Positions 1 to 11,700 of a DNA stretch of 64,000 nt are shown piece after piece (within the stretch, counting starts at the first letter, position 1; each line of letters begins with the position of its first letter). The notes under the pieces were generated by a model that was not told the DNA's origin, did no database searches, and saw only the letters and a list, made by a program, of their open reading frames with translations. Source of the stretch: Beta vulgaris subsp. vulgaris (lineage: Eukaryota; Streptophyta; Magnoliopsida; Caryophyllales; Amaranthaceae); contig NC_079208.1 in NCBI RefSeq assembly GCF_026745355.1, positions 56,433,276 through 56,497,275 on the forward strand. The letters run 5' to 3'. The position numbers and the translations under genes are program-made.

Positions 1-1181
1 TATCGTTGGAAAGCTCTCGGAACAAGCTATCACCTCCACTTTGAATCACATCAAAATCATTTCTAGATTGAAAGATATACCCATTCAAAGTTCGCCTTAT
101 GCCCAATATGACGTTTTTCCTTTACGCAACCTCATCTCCACACCCATACACCTCCTTGAGCTCCATATACTACCATATACCCAACAAAAGTACCAAAGAA
201 TTGTGATTCACTACAATAATGGACCATCCAGTAATTAAATTGGTAGAAAGTACATAAAAGACAAATTCAATCTCCAACTTCCCCCTTCTAATTTTCTCTA
301 GTAACTTGATTGTCCACTTATTGGAGCATATGGATCCTTAGGGGCTTTTCTCTTCGGCATAAAACAACTAAACTGAACTAAAAATAAGTATCTAAGACGA
401 TATGACTCGCCCAGCTGTATATAAGTAATATAACCCTCCAGATGTTTATTGTTTGGTGCAAAGTTGATTGTAAAAGAAATTCAGCAATCAGCAAGCTACA
501 AGATAAAACACAAGGTGGTGAAAATGTACCCTTAAGTTTTCACCACTTACTCCCCCCTCTAATTATTGTCAGGACTTGCTTTCTAAGGATTGTAATAGGC
601 TTTTTGCCATAACAGTTCAAAGTTTCCATGTGATCGTTGTTCACCAAAACAAAAAAGACATGTCACTTGCAGAAAAAGTCTTAATTAGCAACATTACTAA
701 CACATTAGGATGAAGATTAAATATCATATGACTGCAATATAGAAACAATTGAAACAATGTAACTCATAAGAGTCTTGGCTAACCTTACTCCACGAGTGTC
801 GTTAGCTTTATTGAACAAATGCAGCAGCCTCTGCACGGCAAGTTTTGTGTAAAAGAGGATGCATAAAATCCTTGATACCAGGCCGAAGCTTCATGAAGAA
901 TACAAAATTTGGCTTGGGCAAATTACAAGACAAGGCACATATCAAACAAAGCAAACAGGTAATACAATTTAAGGCATTTGTCCGCCAATAAATTGAATCA
1001 CGTCCAAGAGAAGTTGCTTCAAATGTCTGATCAGTTAATATCATGATAATATAAGAAAGACAAAAGGACCAGAAAAAAAATTAACTACTGGACTGGATCT
1101 AATACCACGAGATGGTGGGTTGTACCAAGTTTCAAATACAAAAGTACAAGCTTCAACATCCAAAAGACAATTAAGAAGTTT
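1..1181. other. No assignable gene at the left edge
   Basis: No complete gene could be supported here. On the minus strand, short open stretches around 300-360, 560-660 and 810-1040 look faintly coding and end in stops. They could be terminal exons or 3' untranslated sequence of a gene lying further left, or of the PPR transcript that ends just to the right. I could not match them to any family, and no chain of splice sites joined them convincingly. Confidence 0.4.
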
Positions 1182-2708
1182 TCAGTCTTTCACCTCTTCA
1201 ACAAGCTGGTCAAGCAGTATAAAAGTAGGCAAGAGTTTTCTCTCTCGACAAACAGTTTCTATCAAAAGTAACCACGAATTTGGCTCGGGCTTCAATCCTG
1301 TCTCTAATAGCTCCGACAAAGCTGTAACTGCATCAGCTGTCCGTCCAACCTCACACAAGCGAATCAATAATTCGTTTGAAGTTGCATAATGAGGTACAAA
1401 ACCTCTGCCAAGCATTAGACTCAACAGCAGGGTAGCTTTTTCTAATTCACCTACACTACACAAGGAATTCAATGTGATTCTGTAACTAGCTTTGTCTAAG
1501 AAGACACCTTCATAAGGTAACTTTTCAAGCATTTGAAGAGCTTCCTCAAATCTTTTTAGCTTACATAGAGCTTCTATGATGATTTTGAAAGTTATAGCAT
1601 CAGGTTTGCAGCCTACTTCTTTCATTTCCTTAAGCAAAAGCAACGCTTCCTCGAGCCTACCAGCCCTACTGAAGAAGTTAATCAAAGTAGTATATCCAAT
1701 TGTATCAAGCTTCACACCTAAAGCCTTCATCTCATCAAAAATTTCCATGGCCTCTTGTATTCTCCCTTCCTTGCAAAAGCCATTCATAAGAGCGGAGTAA
1801 TTGAACACATTCGGTGTGCATCCATTATTTCTCATGAACTGTAGTACATTCTTTGCTTGATCAACCTTCCCACCTTGGCAAAAACCATTGATCAGGATGT
1901 TGTAAGTTAAGGCATCAGGGACAATCTTATCCTTTGAAATCATCTCTTCTAACTGGTCAACTGCTTCTTTAAGTCTTCCACTCCGACATAGACCATCCAT
2001 CAGAGTCGTATAAGTAATCAGATTCGGAAAAGAAACTCTTGATTTCCTCATCTCATTCATAACATCAATGGCTGCCTCAATGTTCCCACGCTTGCAATGA
2101 TATTTCACCAAGATGTTAAAAATACAAGTATTTGGATTCATTCTATGATTTTTCTTGGCATTTAACAAAAACTTCCGTGCCAAATCCATCTGATTCGATT
2201 CCACGAGGAGGTTAAGACAAGTACTCACAGCATTAAGTGAAGGCCGCTCCCTAACATAAGGCCGAATCAAATCAAACATTTCAACCACCTTTTCATGCAT
2301 ACAACTCTTGGAGAAATGTTTCATAAGATTGGTAAAAATACCCTCATGAAATCTACATGTTTCATACTTCATTTGACAAAGAAGTGCATCAACACCCTTA
2401 TATTTCCTCGCCTTAACGAGCTTGTTTAGGATAGTAGCATAAGTAGCACTGTTGTGATTAAAACCCTTTTGCTCTGAAACCTTGTTAAACATGTCCAAAG
2501 CTTTTTGAGGATCATTCTCACGTTTAATATAGTCTATTGCTTGTTCATGAGATATAAACCTTGTTTTCTTTACATACTCTTGTTCCAATGGTGGAGGTTC
2601 CGATTTCGATACCTTAGCTTTAGGATAGTGAACAGGAGAAATCCATGGTAGTGATGATGATGATGATGCAGAAGAAAAACAACGTAAGTTTGACATAAAA
2701 TATTTCAT
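1182..2708 (-). CDS. Pentatricopeptide repeat (PPR) protein, P class
   Basis: Single-exon gene for a 508-residue PPR protein. The ATG is at 2706-2708 and the stop at the left end. After a Ser-rich N-terminus (about residues 1-30) typical of organelle transit peptides come roughly ten 35-residue helical repeats. They carry the usual signatures, such as NPNTCIFNILVKYHCKRGN, PDALTYNILINGFCQGGKVD and PNVFNYSALMNGFCKEG. No E, DYW or SMR tail is seen, so it belongs to the P class, whose members bind organellar RNA and affect its processing, stability or translation. It resembles Arabidopsis At5g18475-type proteins, but that match is from memory. It is transcribed divergently from the cyclophilin gene, with 464 bp between the start codons. 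The open frame is intact. The function is sure only at family level; the RNA target is unknown. Confidence 0.9.
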   Translation of the reverse strand: MKYFMSNLRCFSSASSSSSLPWISPVHYPKAKVSKSEPPPLEQEYVKKTRFISHEQAIDYIKRENDPQKALDMFNKVSEQKGFNHNSATYATILNKLVKARKYKGVDALLCQMKYETCRFHEGIFTNLMKHFSKSCMHEKVVEMFDLIRPYVRERPSLNAVSTCLNLLVESNQMDLARKFLLNAKKNHRMNPNTCIFNILVKYHCKRGNIEAAIDVMNEMRKSRVSFPNLITYTTLMDGLCRSGRLKEAVDQLEEMISKDKIVPDALTYNILINGFCQGGKVDQAKNVLQFMRNNGCTPNVFNYSALMNGFCKEGRIQEAMEIFDEMKALGVKLDTIGYTTLINFFSRAGRLEEALLLLKEMKEVGCKPDAITFKIIIEALCKLKRFEEALQMLEKLPYEGVFLDKASYRITLNSLCSVGELEKATLLLSLMLGRGFVPHYATSNELLIRLCEVGRTADAVTALSELLETGLKPEPNSWLLLIETVCRERKLLPTFILLDQLVEEVKD

Positions 2709-3172
2709 CTTACACCCTCAAAAAAAACTTTCTCTCTTAGGCAATTCATCAAACACCTTACCTGCACCACAAACACTGTTGAATTCTTACTCAAAGCTAT
2801 AACAAGACAAAATCAGCTAATCCATGATTAACTTCTGGATTCAATTCCAACTTATTAACAACATTATGAAAAAAAAAAAAACTCAATATAATTTTAAAAA
2901 AATATATTCAAATTCTTCGTTGTTTTTTTTAAAAATTTGGTAAATAATTTATTTTTCTGTGTTTATAAGAATTATAACAGACTTTTTGGGTAAAGTGATC
3001 CCAGATGGGCCGGGCTAAATTTGGGCCTTCATTCAGCCCAACGGTATTCCAACCAATAGAATTCGCTCAAACACCTAAATAGCCCACGTGTCTCACCATC
3101 ATTGGCTGGTGTCCAACTCGTTCTCTATATAAACAAGAAAATTACACTTACTACACTTTGTAAGAGAGAAAA
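2709..3172. promoter_or_regulatory. Shared divergent promoter, PPR and cyclophilin
   Basis: This 464 bp interval separates two start codons that point away from each other, so it must hold both promoters. On the cyclophilin side there is a TATA-like TCTCTATATAAAC at about 3122-3134, a G-box CACGTG at 3085-3090 and an ER-stress type element at 3087-3105. The PPR side is AT-rich, with poly(A/T) tracts around 2870-2950 and no clear TATA box. Transcription starts are not visible in sequence. Confidence 0.6.
3087..3105 (-). promoter_or_regulatory. Plant ER stress response element (CCAAT-N10-CACG)
   Basis: Read on the minus strand, the sequence is CCAAT, ten bases, CACG. This is an exact match to the plant ERSE bound by bZIP28 with NF-Y. 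It overlaps a perfect G-box (3085-3090) and sits about 20 bp upstream of the TATA-like box of the cyclophilin gene. Because that protein has a signal peptide and is probably an ER-lumen foldase, induction by unfolded-protein stress is a reasonable inference. Confidence 0.6.
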
Positions 3173-6100
3173 ATGGCGAGAATGAATTCACTTTGCGTTG
3201 TTTTGTTATGCACTCTTGCTATTTTTGGATCACTTGCTCAAATTCAGGTACAAATTTAATCTGTTCTAAATTTATTTTTTTTGGCAATTTATGCAGATGT
3301 TTTCTTCGTTATTATATAAATTGTTTTGATCAATTGAGTTTTGTTTAGGGTTTAAGCAATTTGAATGAATTTCCGGATCATGATTTAATCTAATTAGATT
3401 CGATAAATTTGGTTTGATTAATGTTATTGTTAATTGTAAAAATTGATTTAGGCGAAAAAGCAATCTTCCGAAGATCTGAAGGAAGTGACTCATAAAGTGT
3501 TTTTTGATGTTGAGATTGATGGAAAACCAGCTGGTAAGTTTTCATTTCAATGTTATGTGCGTTTATCATTTTGAGAATTCCGCAACTTTCGTTACGTTTT
3601 CGATGAAATTTTGCATAGAATATAGATGTGATTAGTGTTGTAGAAGCATTTCAATCTCAAACTTTATGATATGTTATGTGGAATAATGATTCTGGATTTC
3701 TGATCAAACATTTTGTAATGGAAATTGAATTGAAACAAAACGAAACTCGCTTTTTACAGCGATTTTATCTTGGCATTAGCCTGAATTTGATAGTTTTACA
3801 TAATTCAGTGGTGGTATTGTCAATTTAACACTGGTAATATGTTTTCAGGTAGAGTTGTTATGGGGCTCTTTGGAAAGGCAGTTCCGAAAACAGCTGGTAG
3901 ATTCTTTACCAAATTAGTTTGATTTCAATAGAAATTTGGCTCATGAATTCATCATTTATTGACTTTAGCTTTTCTTTTTCCTTGTATGCAGAAAATTTCA
4001 GAGCATTGTGCACTGGTGAGTTTGTAATCTTGTTGCTTGGGTTTTCTTTTCTCAGTTTTCGTTTTTATTAGTATCTAGACATGTAGAATAGGAGGAATAG
4101 GAGAGAATCTCCAAGTGTATGAGCAAAATGTAGAAGATATGAGGTGGTTGTGCTCTGATACGATTTCGTATGACCTATATTTGTGTTGTAACATGATTTG
4201 GTATGACCTACACATGTTTGTTGTAACATGATTTGGATTGCTTATTGTTACGATTTATGTGATTTAGGCTCTGAATTCTGTTAAATTTCGGTAAGCTCAA
4301 ATTAGTGAAGGCCAGGGTTAATAAGAGCTACTTAAGTTCAATTAACAACTACAGTAAGTTAAGTAAAATTTAAGGCGTAATAAGTTAAACGAATGAATAG
4401 TGGTGAAAAAAATGCACCCTAACGAAATTATATGATAGTCTTGCTAGTTCCTGAGTAGTCCACTTTGTTCATGACATGCCTAGTTTGACAATGGTCCCAT
4501 ATGCTATTTCAGGAGAGAAAGGTGTTTCGAAATCTGGGAAACCCCTCCACTACAAGGGAAGCACATTCCATAGAATTATTCCAAGCTTCATGATCCAGGG
4601 AGGTGATTTTACTCGCGGAGACGGAACAGGTGGAGAATCAATCTACGGAGAGAAGTTTGCTGATGAAAATTTCAAGCTAAAGCATACTGGACCAGGTAGA
4701 TTGATGGAAACTATCGTAAATCTTACTGTCCTATATTAATCTTAGGTCTTTTTTGTTAAAATTTTGTGCATAATGCACCAATGACAAATCCAGTATCCAC
4801 AAACGAATTGTATTAGCTTGTGAGAGGGAGATGTCTCTCCAGTTTCTCATTGGCTACATATTTCGGACTAATTATGTCCTTGTTGTATATGCAGGATTTC
4901 TGTCTATGGCAAATGCCGGTAAAAACACCAACGGTTCTCAGTTCTTCATCACAACCGTAACAACCAGCTGGTGAGTAAAACATGCACATAAAGAAGAAAA
5001 ATTATATTATTCTAATCTCAATTTGTGGTGTGTACTGGTGTCAAGGGCTGCTCTGAAATTGACCCATTAATAGAAGGGAAAAACATTAGGTAATGGAAGT
5101 ACTTCAGATCATAGGATAGGAGAACTGAATTTGGTAATAAACTTTTGGCCTCTTTGAAGCTTATACATCTAGGCTCCGTTTGGTAGGGCGTAAAACATTT
5201 TCAGTGTAAAATGATCTTCATGGAAAACAATTTACAATGGAAAACACAATTCCAAAATTAGTTTTCCGTTGTTTGGTTCGATGTAAAAAAATGATAAATG
5301 AAAGGAAAATGAAAGAGAAAGTAAAGGAGTGAGAGGAGTGTACAAGAGAGACAAGGAAAATAGTTTTCCCTTCATTTTGAAAGGAAAATGGTTTTCCATC
5401 TTTGGAAGAGAAATTTTACCCCAAGGGAAAATGGTTTTACACTCTTTTGCCAACCAAATAATGTAAAACTGAAAATAGAGGAAAACAGTTTTTCGGGAAA
5501 ACGTTTTACGCCCTACCAAACGGAGCCCTAGTTTTACTGACGTAACCTATCTACTGAATTTCCATACCATATATTCATGATCCATTTTTTAGCCTTCAAT
5601 GATACTCACCAGCAATAATCTTACCAAGTAGTTATCCCACTTCCCCACTCAAAAAGAGAGTTGAGCAAAAAGGCAATGCATATGCATGCCGCTTTCTCTA
5701 AGGCTATGTTTGAGATAATCATTTTCCTTTGATTCCTTCCTGGAAAAGTTAGGGAGAAACTGAAGAGAGAAACGGATGGGAGGAGAGGAGGAAGATGATG
5801 GACATGGAGAAAATTGCTTCATTTTTCCCTTAGAAAAGAAAAATCATTTCCACCCTCAGGAAAAAAATTTACTAAGAAAATTATACTCACCTGTTTACAA
5901 ACCAAAAATAGGAAAACTTAGTTTTCATGGAAAAATCTCTCCTGCCAACTAACACTGCCTTTCTTTTAACAGAGTATAAGCTACATTTTTACCTTACTTT
6001 AGTTACCACCTAAATGGACAGAAGTGCATAACGAGAGCATCTAATACTCCTATCATTATTTTTGTTGAGATGTACCTTAAGCTAATGACACTCTTGTTCT

Positions 6101-6302
6101 TATTGGCATTGAGATGTACAAGTAATGAAGTGAGGCTGATTTGTTGGATTGTATGAACTGCAGGTTGGATGGCAAGCATGTCGTATTTGGCAAGGTGCTT
6201 TCTGGAATGGATGTCGTTTACAAGATGGAAGCCGAGGGAAGGCAAAATGGTACCCCTAAAAGCAAGGTTACTATTGCTGACAGTGGAGAACTTCCTCTTT
6301 AA
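3173..6302 (+). CDS. CYP20-1: ER/secretory cyclophilin, peptidyl-prolyl cis-trans isomerase
   Basis: Seven exons: 3173-3247, 3452-3533, 3849-3896, 3992-4015, 4513-4695, 4895-4970 and 6164-6302. All introns are GT-AG and the phases agree, giving a 208-residue protein. Residues 1-24 form a hydrophobic signal peptide. The cyclophilin domain follows, from [14 protein letters not shown] to the C-terminal ADSGELPL. Active-site residues are visible: Arg in [15 protein letters not shown], the Gln and Phe of that motif, and the Trp and His in [13 protein letters not shown]. It catalyses prolyl isomerisation during folding in the secretory pathway. Length and ending match Arabidopsis CYP20-1/ROC7 (At5g58710) or its paralogue CYP19-4; the symbol is by similarity. 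The next genes to the right continue the At5g587xx order. Intron 6 (4971-6163) is enlarged by two MITE-like insertions. The promoter carries an ERSE. Confidence 0.93.
5172..5527. mobile_element. MITE in cyclophilin intron 6 (first)
   Basis: A non-coding 356 bp stretch bounded by near-perfect terminal inverted repeats of about 25 bp. The left end starts GGCTCCGTTTGGTAGGGCG and the right end is its reverse complement. The interior is built of GGAAAA/TTTTCC runs and can fold extensively. The trinucleotide CTA flanks both sides, but the exact target duplication is uncertain, so the superfamily (PIF/Harbinger or hAT) is not settled. It is spliced out with the intron. Confidence 0.75.
5700..5961. 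mobile_element. MITE-like element in cyclophilin intron 6 (second)
   Basis: About 262 bp whose ends are imperfect inverted repeats: AAGGCTATGTTTGAG on the left and a right end that reads AAGGCAGTGTTAGTTGG on the other strand. The interior again contains GGAAAA-type runs. It has no coding capacity. Confidence is lower than for the neighbouring element because the inverted repeats have several mismatches. Confidence 0.5.
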
Positions 6303-7046
6303 TCTGTCATCAATATGACTATATGCCTTCCCTGAAGCGAGATGGAATTAGGAATAACTATAGAGTCCAATCCTTGTGGAATGTGGAGACTTTGCGCTAC
6401 AGTTTTTATCTTTACACATTGTTGGACACTTTCTTGGGGCATATTGCCTAATGTTCGTCTTTATGTTGCCTAATGTTCGTCTTTATGTAACCTATACGAG
6501 GAAGGACAGGGTTAAAGATAATCTAGTTCAGCAACTCTTTCTCTTCTAAAATGACTTGGAATTAGACAAGGTAGATTTTGCTGCTATGCTATCTGTCGCA
6601 TGATGTTTCGCTTTGAGATCACAAATTTTAACAATGTAAAAAAAAAAAAAAACTGCCTAGATAATGAATAATGATGCTACTTGAAAGAAGGAACTTTGCG
6701 CAGTATATTATGCTCAGATATACACTTCGCTGAATAGAATTACTACCTTCGACCTTTAAAAAACTTTTGACGAGTTTTATCCATTGTTCTTATTTCTTTA
6801 AAGTTACATCATTTGTTGTAACTTGTAACATCGTCATTTTATATTAGACAACCATAATGGACTCTTTCCGGCTATCTCTGGATCAGAAAAGATGATTTCG
6901 TCAAGGCAAATTGATGCAAAAATTAAGCACCAATTAATCTATACAAGTATATGATAAAAGATGTCTTCCACAAAGACCTTGCTTTGTGAGACTTCCACTT
7001 GACTAGTTGGCACCATGTCACACATATCGTAAATTTTGTTTCCACA
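6303..7046. other. Cyclophilin 3' region and intergenic DNA
   Basis: Contains the probable 3' untranslated region of the cyclophilin gene, including a short duplicated phrase TGTTCGTCTTTATG near 6450-6490, then AT-rich DNA without open frames of interest. I see no gene or RNA here. Confidence 0.5.
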
Positions 7047-7060
7047 TCATACATGTATTT

Positions 7061-8419
7061 ATTATTTATTTACGTCCAGCTTGAATAGCCCTTTCTCAGC
7101 CGCTTCTCTCTCTAAAAACACAAAAACCTCCCAAACCCTAACCCTACAACACCCGCTGTTTTTCTACTAGGCTCGCCGGAGGCTGGCTGTTTAGCCTCGT
7201 CTCCGGCGAGCTTAGGTCTCTGATTCTTCTCCTCGTCTCCATCTTCCCCTGTCCGTCGTTCTTTCTGGTGTCCGAGAGTTTTCCCCCACCCCTGTTCTTC
7301 CCGGTTTCGGGCTGTGTTTGGTGGTGTGGTAGTGGCGGTCGTTCTGCCGTAGTTGTCGTAGTCGTTGCGTCGAACGTAGTTGTCGTTGTTCCCCAGTCCG
7401 TCGTCGTTGTAGTTGTCCGAGCGATTCCCCCCCCCCTGTTCGGTAAGGCCCCCTTCCTTTTTCCCCTGTTCGTGTTTGTTTCTTCATCCCTCTGTCTCCC
7501 ACCCCCCGTTTTGGCTCGTCTGCGTGGCCCACCCCAGCTTCCCTGGTCAAGCGTCTCCCCTTTCCGGTCCCCCTCTAAAGGTAGTTTAGGCTAAGTTCCC
7601 CCTTCCCAGTCCCCTGGTTAGGTTTAGGTGTAGTCGCGTATCCCTTTCCCGTCCCCCCACTAGTGTAGTTGGAGTTAGTTTAGTTAGCGTGCCAAGGAAG
7701 CGTAGGGTGCAGTGTTTTTGCCAGCGTGGTTCTATGTGTCGGGTGGTCGTTTCCGTTTTCTTTACTTTCACGTTTGTTTATTTCCGCTCTGTTGATTGTC
7801 GGTCTTCTGGCTTTGGGATTGTCACTTTGGATCTTCGAATCTGTCAGTGGGGCGACGTTCACCAATCTAACTCGCCCCAAATTCTCGTGATGACTTCATG
7901 TGTCATCACACCTAAAAAACGCATCTTGTGGGAGGCCCCCCAACTTGATTTGAGACACGTCAAGACCTCCACCTCGTTTTTCGGGTTTCAGTCTAATGTG
8001 ACTGAATTTCGAATACCTTCGCAGCAGGGTTCGAAGTCACTCTCGAACGTGACTTCTTTGTTCGTCGAATCAGGAGAATCCCAGGAGGCTCATCAAGGAC
8101 CTTGGGATTTAGTGTCTAGTGGACATTGGGATCTACTAGCAGTTGTACGGCAATCTCTCTATGAAGATCGGCAGAGTTGTATACTTCAACAGATTTCCTC
8201 TCATATCCTCCTTCACTCCTCATCGCTCATGACAAACTTTATTCGGACTGGACTTTTACTTGTTCGTGTTTATGTTAAGTTGTTTGTACGCGTTAGTGTC
8301 GTTTTTCATAGTGTTAGTTGTTTCTTGGTTTTGTTTCGTTTGGTAGTATTACCATTAGGTTGTACTCCAACTTTTCATTAATGCAAATTTCCTTGTAGTC
8401 AAAAAAAAAAAAAAAAAAA
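7061..8419 (+). mobile_element. Poly(A)-tailed non-LTR retroelement, non-autonomous
   Basis: The element ends in a 19 bp poly(A) run (8401-8419) and is flanked by a perfect 14 bp direct repeat, TCATACATGTATTT, at 7047-7060 and 8420-8433. This is the hallmark of target-primed reverse transcription. Its first 600 bp are unusually C/T- and GC-rich for this window and resemble a LINE 5' region. The 3' end, with ATTAATGCAAATTTCCTTGTA before the tail, looks like a plant L1-type LINE end. No endonuclease, reverse transcriptase or RNase H motif is visible. A 230-residue open frame (7689-8381) matches nothing I know. Best reading: an internally deleted LINE derivative or another retroposed transcript. 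Confidence 0.75.
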
Positions 8420-8433
8420 TCATACATGTATTT

Positions 8434-8798
8434 GATCTGCCTTCGTGCTTTCTTGTCTTCTAAAATTTACAATAGTAATAGAGTACTTAAAACATCAAAC
8501 GCAACAGAGTGAATGACTGATTGGAAAATGTATTGACATTGATCTGATAAATTTACACAAGAATAGCAAATGCTGGATAGCCTGGAAAATAGTCCTCTCA
8601 ACCGAAGTATGCTGTATTAGACTCGCCTAAGGCTAATCCTACTTCTATTTTCCTGCCATCCCAAACAATAAATACAAGTTTTAAGTCAGTAGAACATCTA
8701 CAAAATTGCTGCAGATGAATCAATCCTATAAAGTCTTGCAGAAGGCTACAGTTAGTTTTTTTTACAACTTTGCTCTGGATATCGAGTGCTTTCAACTC
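8434..8798. other. Smr gene 3' untranslated/intergenic region
   Basis: AT-rich sequence between the retroelement target repeat and the stop codon of the Smr gene on the minus strand. It probably contains that gene's 3' untranslated region. No other feature seen. Confidence 0.5.
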
Positions 8799-11700
8799 TT
8801 AATCAGAATCACCGTCACTTCCAGAATCGAGGAAGCTGAATTCTTTCGGTTCATCAAGTCTAATGAGCACTGTTCCCTGGTTCTCTTCCCTCCACTCAAT
8901 TCCTTCATTCTTTAGAAGGTTCACTACCTGTATCAATGTCAATTGTTGCAGAATTACTCCAAAGGCAAAACTCAAAAGATGTTTGCTTTGAAAAAAAAAT
9001 GGTACCTCATGAATAGTTTTACAGAATAATTCAACAGCTAAAGAAACTATCATTGGAAATAAACCTAAAACATGGACCCTGACAACCTCCATCAGTGGAA
9101 AAATGTTAGCATAAAGTTCAGAACATTACTGAACCTTAATCTTTCAATAGCAAGAAAACTAAATATATTTGCCAGAAACATAATCCACCATCTTTTCAAC
9201 ACAATTAAAAAAAACTGTTAGCTTACGGGAAAGATGTTTGCAAGCTCACTCTTCCCTTCCTTTTATTCCCTCCCTTCCCTACCTTTCCCTCCATTGTTGT
9301 TATTCAAACAGGGTGCCACCCAGTGTGTTTGTCTCAATCAGAGTGGAGGAAATTTAGCATCAGCAAACCGTTTTCTACCAATCTTTTTGACATTAAACTT
9401 TCATATTATCATGCGGATCAAAGACAACAAACTAGCAATCTATACTAGCACCTGGTGCACTATTTGCACATATATAAATACATAACTAAGCTGCAAGACC
9501 ATACCGACTGTTTGAGCATCGACTTCCCAAGACCACTAGACCCGCATCCTGTAATTATCCGCAAATATTGCACAGCTACAGCAGAAAATAAATTTTGAAA
9601 TATTAATGAAAAATCCAAAAAAAAAAACATAGCAATCCATGAAGACAAGGTAAAAGTAGAGGAAAAAAGGAAAATGCTCACATGAAATGTATGTTCCAAA
9701 TAAAAGATGAAGCTTTACAAGCCTCATGGCTGGTTTGACGTGTTGCCCATGCAAATCAATTGTCAAAACATTTTCTATCGCCTTGTTCCTGCAAATTTAA
9801 CGATAGCTTAGAATGTTGCAACAAGCAGACAAAAAATGAAATGAGTATTTCATATACTGCATGGTTATATGATGAAGCAACCTGGCCTTAAAAATTTGCA
9901 TGCTTGCTTTTTCATCTGCTTCTTGAGCCATTTTTCTGTACAATTTACCCTGACAAAACATAATATGATGTAAGGACCAGAAAAATTCACCAGACACATA
10001 ACGGATCCACACTCTATGTCATGAATAAACGACGCACTATTCTGCTCATAGCTTAGCTACTGAAAAAAAGAGCACACTAATCATGGTTTGTCACATTAAA
10101 GTCTATCTAAGACAGAGATATACAAGAATAACAGAAGCAGCTTCACACAACAGGAGGCCACTGTTCATATCTCACTCCCTTCTATATCATCCTTCACACA
10201 AGGCTAGAGTAATGAGCTCCAAATAGCTCTTTTTATTCAAGATAATTTGTTCAAACCCTTACTGAGAACTTCAAGGGAGGTGCACCCAGACGATAGGAAT
10301 CTTGGGACCTGTACTTAAGATGAGAGGTAAAGGCACACACCTAACCAAAGTAGAGCTCAAAATAACCTATCAAAGCCACTAGATATCCCTTAGTTATGTA
10401 ACATAATAAAAATCATGTTAAAGAAAACAAGGTATGGTCATACTTTCACGGATATTTAGCAAGAACATAACCTTAAATTAAAGCATCTGTCGTTCTTTTA
10501 AATACACTTAGTCCACAAGAAAGCTACAAAATGATCAAAGAGGCAGAAGGTAGTTATATCATTCTTTATTCCAATTTCCAGCAGATCGCATGAGATGAAG
10601 GAACACAGAACCTTACTTCAGTACAACCCATAGCTTACATTTCAAAGAATTTACAGTCACCATACAATAATAGTTAACGCATTTGCATGTCATAAAAGAT
10701 ACCTCTACTTTCAGACGAGCTGTTTACTTTTGTCTTTTTTTGGGGTAAGGGGGAGGGGGGAAACTAAGAGAGTTAAAGGCGAGAGGCACCTGCTCAGACA
10801 TGTGAGTAGCATAGTTCTTTTCTCCACTGGAATATGCAGTAGCAGCCTACACATAATGTTCCTTCAATCAGTACTTACATTAAAATAAGCTCAAGCCTTC
10901 AACACAAGGTGACACTCATGATATACCATCTTCAGTAAAAGTTTTACAAAAAAGAACGGAAAACCTCTAGTTAATCATATGAATCTAAATTGCGTACTAA
11001 AGCTAGTAATCAGTTAATCATCACAAATTCTCCTGGTTGACAAAATGAAGAGAATATCCCCCCCCCCCCCACCCCCCGGAGGGAAGGGGGGGAGACAACA
11101 CCAATTACAGCTTAAAGTATCATTATCATGATAGAGGAAAAAATATTTTGAGGAAGTTCTTTGCAAAAAAAATTGGGTAGTTATTTGCAAGAAGTGATAT
11201 TACAAAATCATCTTTTAAGTTCTCATGACATTAGAAACTTCTTTATTTACTTCACTGAGTTTGTGGGTAGTTTAAACCTTAAAAAGGCCACAGAGACCTG
11301 TGTGAGGTAATGGACAATCTCCAAAGCCATGGCTTCAAAATCAACAGTGAATTTCTTCAATCAATTCTCAAATATGAGAAATAATTTGTTTACTAGGTAT
11401 TTCAAGCCAATTTTTTTCTAAAAGAAAAGCATATACAAACTGCAAGTTTGGACAAGTATTCCCCTCAAATTGATATTCCCAGGTCCCATATGTAGTGAAA
11501 TTTCGATATTTACGGGAACAACAAACTTCCAAGTGCTCTGCCAATTAATGTTGATCAGTACAGAGAGTCCTAGCTCCAGCACGGTTTAGGATGGAGATCT
11601 GCCCCAATATGACAGGTTTTTTTTCTCAAATATAATACAGAATATTTCAAGGGCTATTTATATCAACTATTAGCAAGCAGCTATATACCCAGTTTATTGT

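Noticed and set aside
808..1044. 78-codon minus-strand frame ending in LHKTCRAEAAAFVQ
   Set aside because: No ATG near its start, no recognised family, and no convincing splice partners. It may be untranslated sequence of a neighbouring transcript.
1120..1800. Open frames on the plus strand opposite the PPR gene
   Set aside because: They mirror the long intact PPR frame on the other strand and encode nothing recognisable.
7212..7594. Two overlapping open frames of about 110 codons on opposite strands
   Set aside because: They lie in the GC-rich 5' part of the retroelement and encode low-complexity Val/Pro-rich or Arg/Gly-rich sequence, as expected from base composition alone.
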